A stretch of DNA of 64,000 nucleotides from assembly GCA_036262055.1 (NCBI GenBank), contig DATAJP010000003.1, forward strand, positions 372,001 to 436,000. The letters run 5' to 3'. Positions 1-8,796 of this stretch are shown one piece after another (positions within the stretch are counted from its first letter, which is position 1; every line of letters begins with the position of its first letter). The notes below the pieces were generated by a model, which had not been told where the DNA came from, made no database searches, and saw only the letters and a list, made by a program, of their open reading frames with translations. The translations under genes were made by a program, and so were the position numbers. Source of the stretch: Ignavibacteria bacterium (lineage in GTDB: Bacteria; Bacteroidota; Ignavibacteria; Tepidaquicellales; Tepidaquicellaceae).

Positions 1-1
1 A

Positions 2-952
2 AAAAAGTCTGAAGATTCATTGCTCGACGTTGAATATACAGCATGTATATCTAAACATCGTCAGGGACAGGAACTTGCTGATATTCCTGCTTTACATAAA
101 GCAGGAGCGAAATGGTTCACCGATGATGGTTCTCCTGTTGAGAATCCACAACTGATGCGGAGAGCGTTTGAAGAGACGGCAAAACTTGGCTCGATTATCA
201 TTCAGCATGCTGAAGATATGCAGCTTTCAAATCACGGAGTTATCAATGAAGGTCGTGTTTCAAGAAAACTCGGCTTAAAGGGAATTCCTTCAATCAGCGA
301 AACTGTAATTATTGCAAGAGATGTTGAGATTTGTAAGTTTGTTAAAAATGCGCGCTATCATGTTCAACATGTTTCGTGTGCTGACAGTGTTGATATGATA
401 CGAAATGCAAAGTGGAAAGGAATAAATGCTACTACTGAAGTTTGCCCTCATCATTTTATTCTGACGGATAATTCTTTAATGAAATACGGAACGAATGCAA
501 AAATGAATCCACCATTAAGAACAAAAAATGATGTTGAAGCGATATTGGAGGGATTGAGAGATGGAACGATTGATGTTATATGCACAGACCATGCTCCACA
601 CTCTGCAAAAGAAAAAGCAATGGGATTAAATAAGGCTCCGTTTGGAATTGTCGGACTTGAAACATGCATAGGGCTAACATATACATATCTTGTTCAGAAA
701 AAAATTATTTCATTCAAAGAAATGATTTACAGATTATCGATTAATCCTCGAAAGATTATGAAACTGAACCCTATAAAAATGCAGGAAGGCGTAAAAGCCA
801 ATTTGACTATTTTGGACACTAATAGAAAATGGAAAATTGATAAAAGTAAATTTTTATCGAAGTCAAAGAATACTCCGTTTGATGGTTTTAATGTAACTTG
901 CAGACCGTTTTGTGTGATTAACAATAACAAAATTACTTATTCAAGTTTATAA
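2..952 (+). CDS. pyrC: Dihydroorotase, class I (5'-truncated by the window edge)
   Basis: Dihydroorotase closes N-carbamoyl-aspartate to dihydroorotate, the third step of pyrimidine synthesis, using a metal centre in an amidohydrolase barrel. The frame is open to the window edge, so about 316 C-terminal residues of a protein usually near 430 are present and the N-terminal HxH metal motif lies upstream. Visible family motifs, in order, are QHAED, VQHVS, EVCPHH, the substrate-binding NPPLR and the catalytic TDHAPHS. These fit the class I (PyrC/PyrX) type better than the short E. coli class II form. Its stop overlaps the next start by one base (TAATG), so the two genes are probably translationally coupled. 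The family call is secure; whether it is active cannot be judged without the N-terminus. Confidence 0.93.
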   Translation, partial: KKSEDSLLDVEYTACISKHRQGQELADIPALHKAGAKWFTDDGSPVENPQLMRRAFEETAKLGSIIIQHAEDMQLSNHGVINEGRVSRKLGLKGIPSISETVIIARDVEICKFVKNARYHVQHVSCADSVDMIRNAKWKGINATTEVCPHHFILTDNSLMKYGTNAKMNPPLRTKNDVEAILEGLRDGTIDVICTDHAPHSAKEKAMGLNKAPFGIVGLETCIGLTYTYLVQKKIISFKEMIYRLSINPRKIMKLNPIKMQEGVKANLTILDTNRKWKIDKSKFLSKSKNTPFDGFNVTCRPFCVINNNKITYSSL

Positions 953-1629
953 TGCAAAAATTTTTGAACATACAGGGGTTGGGAGAGAGAATTCAGGTCA
1001 ATAATATTTATTGCATCGGCAAGAATTATCTCGACCATATAAAAGAATTTGCAAATCCCGAAGTGCCCAAAACTCCGGTTGTATTTTGCAAACCGAATAC
1101 AGCTTTGCTGAATTATGGTGAGACTGTTTCAATACCTGAAATCAACGGCAAGCAAATGTCAGAGAATATGCAGAATGAAGTTGAGATTGTCGTGGTTATC
1201 GGAAAAGACGGATATAAAATTCCTGAAGCAGATGCAGAGAAGCATATTCTCGGATACGCAATTGGTATGGATTTGACTCTTCGAGACTTGCAGGCAACTG
1301 CAAAGGAAAAAGGTCTGCCGTGGACGGTTGCAAAAGGTTTTTATACATCAGCGCCTGTATCGGATATTGTTTTGAAAGAAAATATCAAAGATATTCAGAA
1401 TATCGAATTTGGGTTGGATATAAACGGCAATAGAAAACAGTTTACTAATTCCAATTTAATGATTTTTAAAATCAACTATTTAGTAAGCTATCTTTCAAAT
1501 ATTTTCTATTTATCAAAAGGTGATTTAATTTTCACGGGAACACCTGAAGGAATCTCAAAACTTAACTCGGGCGATAAGCTGAAAGCTTATTTATCGGATT
1601 TAGTTTCATTAGAGGTAAACGTAAAATAA
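952..1629 (+). CDS. Fumarylacetoacetate hydrolase (FAH) family protein
   Basis: A 225-residue single-domain FAH-fold protein, similar in size to acylpyruvases and 2-hydroxyhepta-2,4-diene-1,7-dioate isomerases. Family motifs are CIGKNYLDH near the N-terminus (usually CVGRNY.DH), the metal-binding stretch NEVEIVVVIGK with the usual E.E pair, GYAIGMDLTLRDLQ, the WTVAKGF substrate loop and the C-terminal FTGTPEGIS. Members cleave or decarboxylate small 2-oxo-acids such as acylpyruvates or oxaloacetate with Mg or Mn. The substrate cannot be read from sequence. It is coupled to pyrC by a TAATG junction and followed without a gap by the ParA gene, so it sits in a co-transcribed run, although its neighbours do not share an obvious pathway. 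Confidence 0.88.
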   Translation: MQKFLNIQGLGERIQVNNIYCIGKNYLDHIKEFANPEVPKTPVVFCKPNTALLNYGETVSIPEINGKQMSENMQNEVEIVVVIGKDGYKIPEADAEKHILGYAIGMDLTLRDLQATAKEKGLPWTVAKGFYTSAPVSDIVLKENIKDIQNIEFGLDINGNRKQFTNSNLMIFKINYLVSYLSNIFYLSKGDLIFTGTPEGISKLNSGDKLKAYLSDLVSLEVNVK

Positions 1630-2418
1630 TTGGGTAAAGTTATTTCAATATGCATCCCTAAAGGGGGAGTCGGTAAAACAACAACTGCGGTAAATCTTGC
1701 AGCTTCGCTTGCCGTTGCCGAAAAGAAGACGCTTTTAATTGATGTTGACCCGTATGGTTCATCGGCACTTGCGTTGGGCTTTACCGCCGATAAAATCAAA
1801 GCAGGAATTGCCGATATATTTTCATTTGCCAAGTCATTATCGTTTGCAATTCATAAAACCGAACTTGAGTATCTTGATTATGTTCCGTCAAATGTTAACT
1901 CTATGATTTCCGATGAGAAAATTTCAAAGATGTCGGATAACCGTGTCATTTTAAAAAATTCACTCAAAGACATTAAGAATAACTATGACCTTATAATAAT
2001 TGACTGTCCACCGATATTGCGTGGTTTTACGACAAATGCTTTGACTGCATCGGATTCGGTTTTAATTCCGCTCAAAGCCGGACATTTGTCTCTTGATGCT
2101 CTTGATAAGCTATTTGAATTTTTGCAATGGATAAAAGATGTTTGCAATCCGGGCATTGATGTTGAGGGAATTTTAATTACAATGCATGAAAAATCAAAGG
2201 TAGCGGAGCTTTCAGAACACGAACTTAAGCAGAGATATAATAATTATATGCTTGAGACATATATTCCGACATCGGATTTATTAAATGAAGCAACATTTTA
2301 TGGCAAACCGTTATGTTTATACAATATAAATTCAGAAGGTGCGGTTGCTTATCTTAACCTTGCGAATGAGTTGTTAATTAAAAATCAAAATTTGTTTGTT
2401 ACGAATGGAAATTCCTAA
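1630..2418 (+). CDS. ParA/MinD-family ATPase (orphan ParA)
   Basis: A 262-residue P-loop ATPase of the ParA/Soj type. The deviant Walker A motif KGGVGKTT is at residues 11-18, with the conserved VNLAASLA helix after it, and Walker A' appears as LIIIDCPP. ParA proteins dimerise on ATP, bind DNA non-specifically and position chromosomes, plasmids or large complexes. The start is a TTG directly after the preceding stop; no ATG is available before the P-loop. No parB-like gene or obvious parS array is visible nearby, and the gene overlaps valS by 14 nt. It could be the chromosomal Soj with ParB encoded elsewhere, or an orphan positioning ATPase. Family is certain, role is not. Confidence 0.88.
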   Translation: MGKVISICIPKGGVGKTTTAVNLAASLAVAEKKTLLIDVDPYGSSALALGFTADKIKAGIADIFSFAKSLSFAIHKTELEYLDYVPSNVNSMISDEKISKMSDNRVILKNSLKDIKNNYDLIIIDCPPILRGFTTNALTASDSVLIPLKAGHLSLDALDKLFEFLQWIKDVCNPGIDVEGILITMHEKSKVAELSEHELKQRYNNYMLETYIPTSDLLNEATFYGKPLCLYNINSEGAVAYLNLANELLIKNQNLFVTNGNS

Positions 2419-5041
2419 AAATTACGATTACATATCGTCTGAAAAAAAATGGATAGATTTCTGGGAAGAACATAAGTTTTACTATTCAACACCAAATCTT
2501 TCTAAACCAAAATTTACTATTGTTATACCTCCGCCAAATATCACGGGTGTTCTGCACATCGGACATATTTTAAATAATACAATTCAGGATATTTATTGCC
2601 GCTGGAAAAGAATGTCCGGCTTTGAAGTTTGCTGGGTTCCCGGCACTGACCACGCGGGCATTGGCACGCAAATCGTAATCGAGAAAGAGCTTGCAAAGCA
2701 GGGAAAGTCGAAATACGATATTGGCAGGGAAGAGTTCATAAAAATAACCTGGCAATGGAAGGAAGAAAAAGGCGGACATATTTTAAAACAGCTTCGCAAG
2801 CTTGGTGCGTCCCTTGACTGGTCAAAAGAACGCTTCACGATGGATGATGGTCTTTCAAAAGCTGTGCGATCGGTATTCGTTGACTTATTTAAGAAAGGTT
2901 TGATATATAAAGGCAAACGCATTATCAATTGGGATCCAAAAACTATAACCGCAGTAAGTGATGATGAAATTTACTTTAAAGAACAGCAGGATAAGCTTTA
3001 TTATGTTCGTTATCCTCTTGCAGGCACTCAGGAGTTCATAACAATTGCCACGGCACGTCCTGAAACAATGTTCGGTGATGTTGCAGTTGCTGTAAATCCA
3101 AAAGATGAACGTTATAAAGAATATATCGGCAAAAATGTAATTCTTCCGATTGTGAATAAAGAAATTCCTGTTATTGCCGATGATTATGTCGATGTGGAAT
3201 TCGGAACAGGTTCATTAAAAATAACTCCGGCTCACGATGTTAATGATTTTGAAATCGGTTTACGCCATAACCTTGAAATCATAAACGTCCTTACTCCCGA
3301 TGCAAAGCTTAATGAATACGGACTTGAGTTCAAAGGTCTCGATGTTCCGACTGCACGAAAAGAAGTTGTCGAGCGTTTAAAAGAACTAAGCTTGCTTGAA
3401 AAAGAAGATGATTACGTTCATAATGTTTCATTTACGGAACGTTCAGGTGTTCAGGTAGAGCCGTATCTTTCTGACCAATGGTTTGTATCGATGAAAAAAC
3501 TTGCAGAGCCGGCAATTACCGTTGTTGAAAACGAACAGATAAAATTTTATCCCGAGAAATGGTTTAAGACTTATATGCACTGGATGAAAAATGTCCGTGA
3601 TTGGTGCATATCACGCCAGCTTTGGTGGGGACATCAGATTCCTGTCTGGTATCATAAGCATACAGATGAAATATATTGCGAAGTTGAACCGCCCAAGGAT
3701 ATTGAAAACTGGACTCAAGACGAGGATGTTCTCGATACCTGGTTCTCTTCATGGATCTGGCCGTTCAGTGTTTTCGGATGGGAAGATTCAGAGAAAGACA
3801 ATTACAACGAAGATTTAAATTATTATTACCCGACAGACTTGCTTGTAACAGGACCTGATATAATTTATCTCTGGGTTGCAAGAATGATTATGTCGGGACT
3901 TGAGTACATGCATGAGATTCCTTTCACTGATGTTTATTTTACTTCCATCATTCGCGATGAAAAGGGAAGGAAGATGTCGAAGTCACTCGGCAATTCTCCT
4001 GAACCGCTCGACATAATGGAAAAATACGGAACAGATGCTTTGCGCTTTACGCTTGTTTATCTTGCGCCGCTTGGAAATGATGTTTTGTTCGATGAGCAAA
4101 AAACTGAAATCGGCAGAAACTTTATTACAAAAATCTGGAATGCCGGCAGATATCTGATGATGAACAAGGAACAGATTGAAAGCTCGACAGAATACGCCAG
4201 TAAAGATTATAAAGATGATTTATCCGATAAATGGATTAAAAGCAGATTTAATTCTACGCTGAGAAGTATTGAATATCATCTGACAAGTTATCGTTTGAAT
4301 GATTATACAAAAAATTTATATTCGTTTATATGGTCTGACTTCTGTGACTGGTATATCGAATTTTTGAAAATAAAAATCAGCAATAATAAAGAATCAGCAG
4401 GAAAAATTATTGATGATGCAATTGAGATGTATGTTAATATTTTAAAAAGCCTGCATCCGGTAACACCGTTTGTTACCGAGGAAATGTGGCATCATTTGAA
4501 TCCTAATGAGACAAACACAAGTATTTCAGTTCAGGATTTCCCTGAGATAGATGCAGACTTAATTGATGCTGAGATTGAAAATGAATTTGAATCTCTTAAA
4601 GAGATTGTAGGCTCAATCAGGAATCTAAAAGCAGAAAACAATATTGCGCTTACAGCGCCCTGTCATGTTATTTTCAAAACTTCCGATAAAGATACTTTAA
4701 AAATGATTGATGACTTTGATGATTATGTAAAGCAATTATGTTTTGTTTCAAATCTTGAAATCATCAGCGAAGATGAAGAAGCTCCTAAGAATTCTGTGAG
4801 TGCCGTGTTAAACAATGTTGAAGTATATTTAATGCTTGAAGGACTTGTTGATTTTGCGAAAGTGAACGAAAAGATAAACAAAGAAATCGAAAATCTCGAG
4901 AAATATGTCGATACTCTTAACAAGAAACTTAACAACAAAGGATTTATAACGAAAGCTTCTTCTGAAGTTGTTGAACGTGAGAAAGAAAAGAGGGAAGAGG
5001 CATTGGATAAGCTCGATAAGTTAAGAGCTAAGGTTAGTTAA
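2405..5041 (+). CDS. valS: Valine--tRNA ligase
   Basis: Class I aminoacyl-tRNA synthetase that charges tRNA-Val. The 878-residue length is normal for bacterial ValRS. The HIGH signature appears as PPPNITGVLHIGH near residue 45, the editing (CP1) domain includes TARPETMFGD and ITPAHDVNDFE, and the KMSKS loop is GRKMSKSLGN. The anticodon-binding domain is followed by a charged C-terminal coiled coil (roughly the last 65 residues), as in other ValRS. I place the start at the ATG giving MEIPKNYDYI; a TTG nine bases upstream is also in frame. The start lies inside the end of the parA gene (14-nt overlap), implying coupled translation. It is the last gene of a plus-strand run facing the minus-strand arginase. 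Confidence 0.97.
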   Translation: MEIPKNYDYISSEKKWIDFWEEHKFYYSTPNLSKPKFTIVIPPPNITGVLHIGHILNNTIQDIYCRWKRMSGFEVCWVPGTDHAGIGTQIVIEKELAKQGKSKYDIGREEFIKITWQWKEEKGGHILKQLRKLGASLDWSKERFTMDDGLSKAVRSVFVDLFKKGLIYKGKRIINWDPKTITAVSDDEIYFKEQQDKLYYVRYPLAGTQEFITIATARPETMFGDVAVAVNPKDERYKEYIGKNVILPIVNKEIPVIADDYVDVEFGTGSLKITPAHDVNDFEIGLRHNLEIINVLTPDAKLNEYGLEFKGLDVPTARKEVVERLKELSLLEKEDDYVHNVSFTERSGVQVEPYLSDQWFVSMKKLAEPAITVVENEQIKFYPEKWFKTYMHWMKNVRDWCISRQLWWGHQIPVWYHKHTDEIYCEVEPPKDIENWTQDEDVLDTWFSSWIWPFSVFGWEDSEKDNYNEDLNYYYPTDLLVTGPDIIYLWVARMIMSGLEYMHEIPFTDVYFTSIIRDEKGRKMSKSLGNSPEPLDIMEKYGTDALRFTLVYLAPLGNDVLFDEQKTEIGRNFITKIWNAGRYLMMNKEQIESSTEYASKDYKDDLSDKWIKSRFNSTLRSIEYHLTSYRLNDYTKNLYSFIWSDFCDWYIEFLKIKISNNKESAGKIIDDAIEMYVNILKSLHPVTPFVTEEMWHHLNPNETNTSISVQDFPEIDADLIDAEIENEFESLKEIVGSIRNLKAENNIALTAPCHVIFKTSDKDTLKMIDDFDDYVKQLCFVSNLEIISEDEEAPKNSVSAVLNNVEVYLMLEGLVDFAKVNEKINKEIENLEKYVDTLNKKLNNKGFITKASSEVVEREKEKREEALDKLDKLRAKVS

Positions 5042-5052
5042 ATTTATTTTTT

Positions 5053-5218
5053 GTCATTCCCGCGAAGGCGGGAATCTTGTGTCGTCAGGTCTTATGACCT
5101 GACGAAAATTGTCAGGAAGTAATTCCTGACAACAAATGAAATCGGGTACGACAGACATTCCTGTCTGTCGCTACTGGGATTCACTCGTGACCCAAAGTGT
5201 ACCCCCGCGGGAATGACA
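5053..5218. repeat. Composite palindromic repeat element between convergent genes
   Basis: This 166-bp block fills the gap between valS and the arginase. It is bounded by inverted arms, GTCATTCCCGCG on the left and CGCGGGAATGAC on the right. Between them are three separate short hairpins: CGTCAGGTC/GACCTGACG (5083-5104), TTGTCAGGAA/TTCCTGACAA (5109-5132) and CGACAGACA/TGTCTGTCG (5149-5170). The left arm alone forms the common family A hairpin (5053-5076). The right half shares a GTGACCCAAAG core with the copies at 58364 and 62509. It may also serve as a bidirectional terminator for the two converging genes. No coding capacity is seen. Confidence 0.85.
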
Positions 5219-5246
5219 TATCTTAAATTTCTACTAATCCAAAACC

Positions 5247-6173
5247 TTATTCAAACAAAGTATTCTTACCAAATGCTGAAGCAATCAGCTCCGTTGCAAG
5301 AACTGCTGTGCGGTTTTTTATGTCGAGTATTGGATTTACCTCCAACATTTCAAGCGATGAAAGCTGTCCGCTTTCTGCAATCATTTCCATTAATAATTGC
5401 GACTCACGGTAAGTAAGCCCGCCGGGAACAGGTGTTCCTACTCCTTCTGCAATATCCGGGTCTATCCCATCAATGTCAAAGCTCACATGAAGAAAATCAA
5501 CTCTGCCTTTAAAATCATTGAGAACTTTTGAAATAATATGAGGCATTCCGAGCTTATCGATATCCGTCATCGTATAAACCTGCGGTTTCAATTTCTTTAT
5601 TGTTCTCGATTCAAGATAATCAACGTCTCTTATTCCGATAAGCGCAATATTTTCAATGTCCAGCTTCGGAGAAAATCCTCCGAGACGCACAAGTTTTTTA
5701 TCACCCAACCCGAGTGAAATCGCAAGTGGCATTCCGTGAATGTTTCCTGATGGAGTTGTTTCAGGTGTATTCATATCGGTATGAGCATCAATCCAGATTA
5801 CACCAAGAGTTTTATTATTTTCACGGCAATAAGATGAAATTCCCGCAATGCTTCCGATTGCTGTAGCGTGGTCACCTCCGAGAATAAGAGGGGAGTATTT
5901 ACGGTTTAAAATCGATTCTGTTTTCTTCGCAAGTAATTTTGAAGTCTTTATAATTTCGGCGTGATACTTTAACTTAGCATTTCTTACTTTTTGTGTTTCC
6001 GCAATCTCAACATCGATGTCACCGAAGTCTGTTACATTATACCCGAGCGCTTCAAGCTTACGCTCAAGCCCTGCATATCGAATTGCAGAAGGACCCATAT
6101 CCACGCCGCGTCTGTCGGCTCCCAAATCCATCGGAAACCCTATAATACCTATTTTTCTTGTTCTTTTTGCCAT
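5247..6173 (-). CDS. rocF: Arginase
   Basis: Hydrolyses L-arginine to ornithine and urea at a binuclear Mn centre. The 308-residue protein keeps the whole ureohydrolase signature: GGDHA (metal ligand H102), WIDAHTDMN (D129, H131, D133) and SFDIDGIDPD (D233, D235). The SGNIHGMPLA segment is typical of true arginases rather than agmatinases, and the N-terminal FPMDLGADRRGVDMGPSAIR matches RocF-type enzymes. The conserved second-shell residue is Gly in SFDIDG where many arginases have Ala. It is a single gene on the minus strand facing valS across a composite repeat. No urease or ornithine genes are adjacent. Formiminoglutamase or another ureohydrolase is the alternative, but less likely. Confidence 0.93.
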   Translation of the reverse strand: MAKRTRKIGIIGFPMDLGADRRGVDMGPSAIRYAGLERKLEALGYNVTDFGDIDVEIAETQKVRNAKLKYHAEIIKTSKLLAKKTESILNRKYSPLILGGDHATAIGSIAGISSYCRENNKTLGVIWIDAHTDMNTPETTPSGNIHGMPLAISLGLGDKKLVRLGGFSPKLDIENIALIGIRDVDYLESRTIKKLKPQVYTMTDIDKLGMPHIISKVLNDFKGRVDFLHVSFDIDGIDPDIAEGVGTPVPGGLTYRESQLLMEMIAESGQLSSLEMLEVNPILDIKNRTAVLATELIASAFGKNTLFE

Positions 6174-6306
6174 ATCATATAAGATAACGCATTTTAAAAT
6201 GAGAAAAAATTGAGGAAAAATGCTCTTACTTATGAAAATTTATATTTAATGTTTACCTTTATTTCTTAAGGTTTGTTTTGTAATTTGAAAGAATTAAAAT
6301 AAAAAT

Positions 6307-7719
6307 TTGAATTTATCTCAACCACTTTCTGTTTATTATCCAATTTCCTTACCTGAAATCAAACGTAAAATTGAAAAAAAGAAAGTTAGTAAAAGAAATA
6401 GTATACAACTTTCAACTATCACAGATTTTTCTAATATAAAAGAAATAACTAATAATTTTGGTGAAACTTTGATAAGAGTAGATGGTGATATACCCATTGA
6501 TTTACAACCCGAATCTGGACAAAGATTTTTATTTATAAGTTATCATCAAACAAGATTTTCACATGGCATTCATAGATATCCAGCAAAATTTTTCCCTGAA
6601 TTACCAAGATGGATAATAAAAAAATATAGTAATGAATATGATAATGTATTAGATCCATTCTCAGGTAGTGCGACAACAAATATAGAAGCGCTTTTGTTGA
6701 ATCGGTATACTGTTGGAATTGATATTGATCCATTTGCACAATTATTATCTAAAGTTAAGACAACCCCATTAAATTCGGATGAATTAAAAGCAACAATTGA
6801 TGAAGTTTTAAAGAAAATTGTTTTATACAATCCAAACAAAATTAATGAAAAAAATATACCCATTTTTCCATACAGAGACAATTGGTTTAAAAAAGAAATA
6901 TTATTGGAATTAACTTTCATTAAAAAAATTATTGATGAATTAAAAACGTCGAATGATATTAAAAATTTTTTACTAATTACAATGTCATCTATTATTAGAA
7001 GTGTATCAAATGCTGATGATAACTGTACGCGAACAGTCATAAGGAAAAAGTTAAATAAACAAGTTTATCCCTCTATGGCATTAACAAAATTTGCTGAAAA
7101 TTTATTAATTAATAATATATATATTAATGAATTTACAAATTTATTTCCTAATAATACTTATGCAGATTTTCCAAACCATAGTGATGCAAGATGTTTAAAT
7201 TATGATAACAATACATTCCATTTAGCTGTAACATCACCACCATATGTAAATGCTGTTGATTATCCAAGAACACACCAACTTGAAATGTACTGGTTAGGAT
7301 TAGCCAATGGTTCATTAAGTACACATAAACAAAACCATATAGGTACGGAAGTGGTAAAAGTCACCCAATACAAGGATTTAAATTTAATTGGTATTCCGAT
7401 AGCAGATGAAAAAATTAAATTAATATTTAAAAAAGATCCACGAAGAGCATATATTGCATACAAATTCTTATTTGATATGAAAAAGAATTTAGTTGAAACA
7501 CAGAGAGTATTAAAGAAAAATGGAAGATATGTAATAGTCATTGGAAATAATAAAATTAGAGGTGAGGTCTTTGAAAGTTGGAAATATTTAATGGAGATAG
7601 CGAATGATGTTGGCTTTAAAGTTGAAAATTATTTTGGTTCTGAAATTATAAAACATTTTATTAAAGTACCTCGAGGGGAAAGGATAAACACAGATTGGGT
7701 TATTGTTCTAAGAAAGTAA
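6307..7719 (+). CDS. DNA methyltransferase (TSPPY class, N4-cytosine or N6-adenine)
   Basis: A 470-residue SAM-dependent DNA methyltransferase. The SAM-binding motif DPFSGSATT is at residues 116-124, followed by TVGIDIDPFA. The catalytic TSPPY motif comes about 190 residues later (309-313), and VIVIGNN lies near the C-terminus. SPPY is commonest in N4-cytosine enzymes. The long segment between the motifs probably holds the target recognition domain. I start it at TTG 6307, because the first in-frame ATG falls too far inside. The region is visibly more AT-rich than its neighbours, with many ATA and TTA codons, which suggests recent transfer. The small gene 18 nt downstream looks like a partner nuclease, so the two are probably a type II restriction-modification system. 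The recognition site cannot be read. Confidence 0.88.
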   Translation: MNLSQPLSVYYPISLPEIKRKIEKKKVSKRNSIQLSTITDFSNIKEITNNFGETLIRVDGDIPIDLQPESGQRFLFISYHQTRFSHGIHRYPAKFFPELPRWIIKKYSNEYDNVLDPFSGSATTNIEALLLNRYTVGIDIDPFAQLLSKVKTTPLNSDELKATIDEVLKKIVLYNPNKINEKNIPIFPYRDNWFKKEILLELTFIKKIIDELKTSNDIKNFLLITMSSIIRSVSNADDNCTRTVIRKKLNKQVYPSMALTKFAENLLINNIYINEFTNLFPNNTYADFPNHSDARCLNYDNNTFHLAVTSPPYVNAVDYPRTHQLEMYWLGLANGSLSTHKQNHIGTEVVKVTQYKDLNLIGIPIADEKIKLIFKKDPRRAYIAYKFLFDMKKNLVETQRVLKKNGRYVIVIGNNKIRGEVFESWKYLMEIANDVGFKVENYFGSEIIKHFIKVPRGERINTDWVIVLRK

Positions 7720-7737
7720 CTTTTATACTAATAAATT

Positions 7738-8259
7738 ATGATTGATGACGAATTGCCTGTAATCCAAGATTCAGGAGAAATAGGAAGGCAAGCTTCAATT
7801 GAAGGATTTGCTAATGAACATATTGTTGCTGGAATATTAATGAAAAAATATAAAAATGTTTCATTAGTAGCACTTCCTCTATCACCCTATGATATAATTA
7901 TAGTTAGAAAACTAGATTCTGGTGGCGAAGATATTACCAGAGCACAAGTTAAAACTTCGAAAAAATCTGTAAGTTTTACAGGAGGAACTAGAGGTGGTGT
8001 CGATAGAACTTATAAATCTGATGTAAAAACTTATATTCAATCTCCTGATACATCTGACGTTGTAATTGGCATAACACAAAATGAATCAGGAGCCTTTGAT
8101 TTGTATTTTATTCCTACAGTATTAATCTCTATATGGGGAACTAAAAGTAAATCCATTGGAGTATTAAAACAATTAAAAAATAATTATGATTTTCTTGAGA
8201 ATTGTAAAAATCATGATTATGTAATTACAAAAGCAAAGGAATTGAAGTTAATCCCCTAA
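7738..8259 (+). CDS. Putative restriction endonuclease (PD-(D/E)XK-like)
   Basis: A 173-residue protein I do not recognise as a named family. It has the layout of a small PD-(D/E)XK nuclease: a helix with E27 (FANEHIVAGIL), then SPYDIIIV with D52, then RAQVKTSKK, where Q70 and K72 fill the (D/E)xK position as QxK. It lies 18 nt after the methyltransferase, on the same strand and with the same AT-rich composition, which makes a cognate restriction endonuclease the best guess. Its stop overlaps the next ATG (TAATG). The function is inferred from context and a three-residue motif, so alternatives such as another DNA-repair nuclease remain open. Confidence 0.6.
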   Translation: MIDDELPVIQDSGEIGRQASIEGFANEHIVAGILMKKYKNVSLVALPLSPYDIIIVRKLDSGGEDITRAQVKTSKKSVSFTGGTRGGVDRTYKSDVKTYIQSPDTSDVVIGITQNESGAFDLYFIPTVLISIWGTKSKSIGVLKQLKNNYDFLENCKNHDYVITKAKELKLIP

Positions 8260-8708
8260 TGAATATTTCTGATTTTAAACATTCTTATCAGGTTCGGGCG
8301 AGACAGTATGAAGTAGACTCACAGGGGATTGTTCACAACGCAGTTTATCTTGAATACTTCGAAACAGGCAGAATTGAATACCGCAGACAGTTCGGATATG
8401 TACTTCAGCCAAACGGAATTTTCACCGATGGCTTAAAAGTTGTGGTTGTAAATAACACAATCAACTATCACGTCCCGATAATCTTAGATGACGTAGTAAA
8501 TATATATACCAGAATTGCATGGATAAAAAATTCCAGCTTTTGCTTTCATCAGCTTATCGAGAATGATAAGAATAAGGAAGTAAACTGCACTGGAAGCGGC
8601 ATCCTTGTAAATCTTAACCCTTCAAATAACACTCCCGAAAAACTTAACGAAAAATTCATAAATGAAATCAAATCTTTTGAAAAAAATATCGAAATACTTA
8701 AAAGATAA
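8259..8708 (+). CDS. Acyl-CoA thioesterase, 4HBT hotdog family
   Basis: A 149-residue single hotdog-fold thioesterase like YbgC and 4-hydroxybenzoyl-CoA thioesterases, which hydrolyse acyl-CoA thioesters in the cytoplasm. The catalytic stretch reads YEVDSQGIVHNAVYLEYFE, with the conserved Asp at residue 20 and the usual YLEYFE helix. The ATG overlaps the stop of the putative endonuclease, so the R-M pair now sits directly ahead of it. Base composition returns to that of the core genes here. The last dozen residues are Lys/Glu-rich. The physiological substrate is unknown; in many Gram-negatives this family accompanies tol-pal genes, but none are adjacent here. Confidence 0.87.
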   Translation: MNISDFKHSYQVRARQYEVDSQGIVHNAVYLEYFETGRIEYRRQFGYVLQPNGIFTDGLKVVVVNNTINYHVPIILDDVVNIYTRIAWIKNSSFCFHQLIENDKNKEVNCTGSGILVNLNPSNNTPEKLNEKFINEIKSFEKNIEILKR

Positions 8709-8712
8709 AAAT

Positions 8713-8796
8713 GTGAAAGGTCAAACGTCAGAGGTGAGAAGTGTTTCCTCTGAAAAATCAAATTATTTAACGTCTCACGTTTCACGTTTCACTTCT
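8713..8796. repeat. Inverted repeat (family D) at the 5' end of a lipoprotein gene
   Basis: The left arm (8713-8743) contains GGTCAAACGTCAGAGGTGAG; the right arm (8770-8796) contains CGTCTCACGTTTCACGTTTC. They are inverted relative to each other and share words with the copy at 59584-59630. The element lies inside the open frame of the following lipoprotein and encodes its Ser/Arg/Val-rich N-terminal residues. Confidence 0.65.

Noticed and set aside
5053-5218. CRISPR array
   Set aside because: The hairpins differ from one another, are not regularly spaced and recur singly across the window; no cas genes are present.
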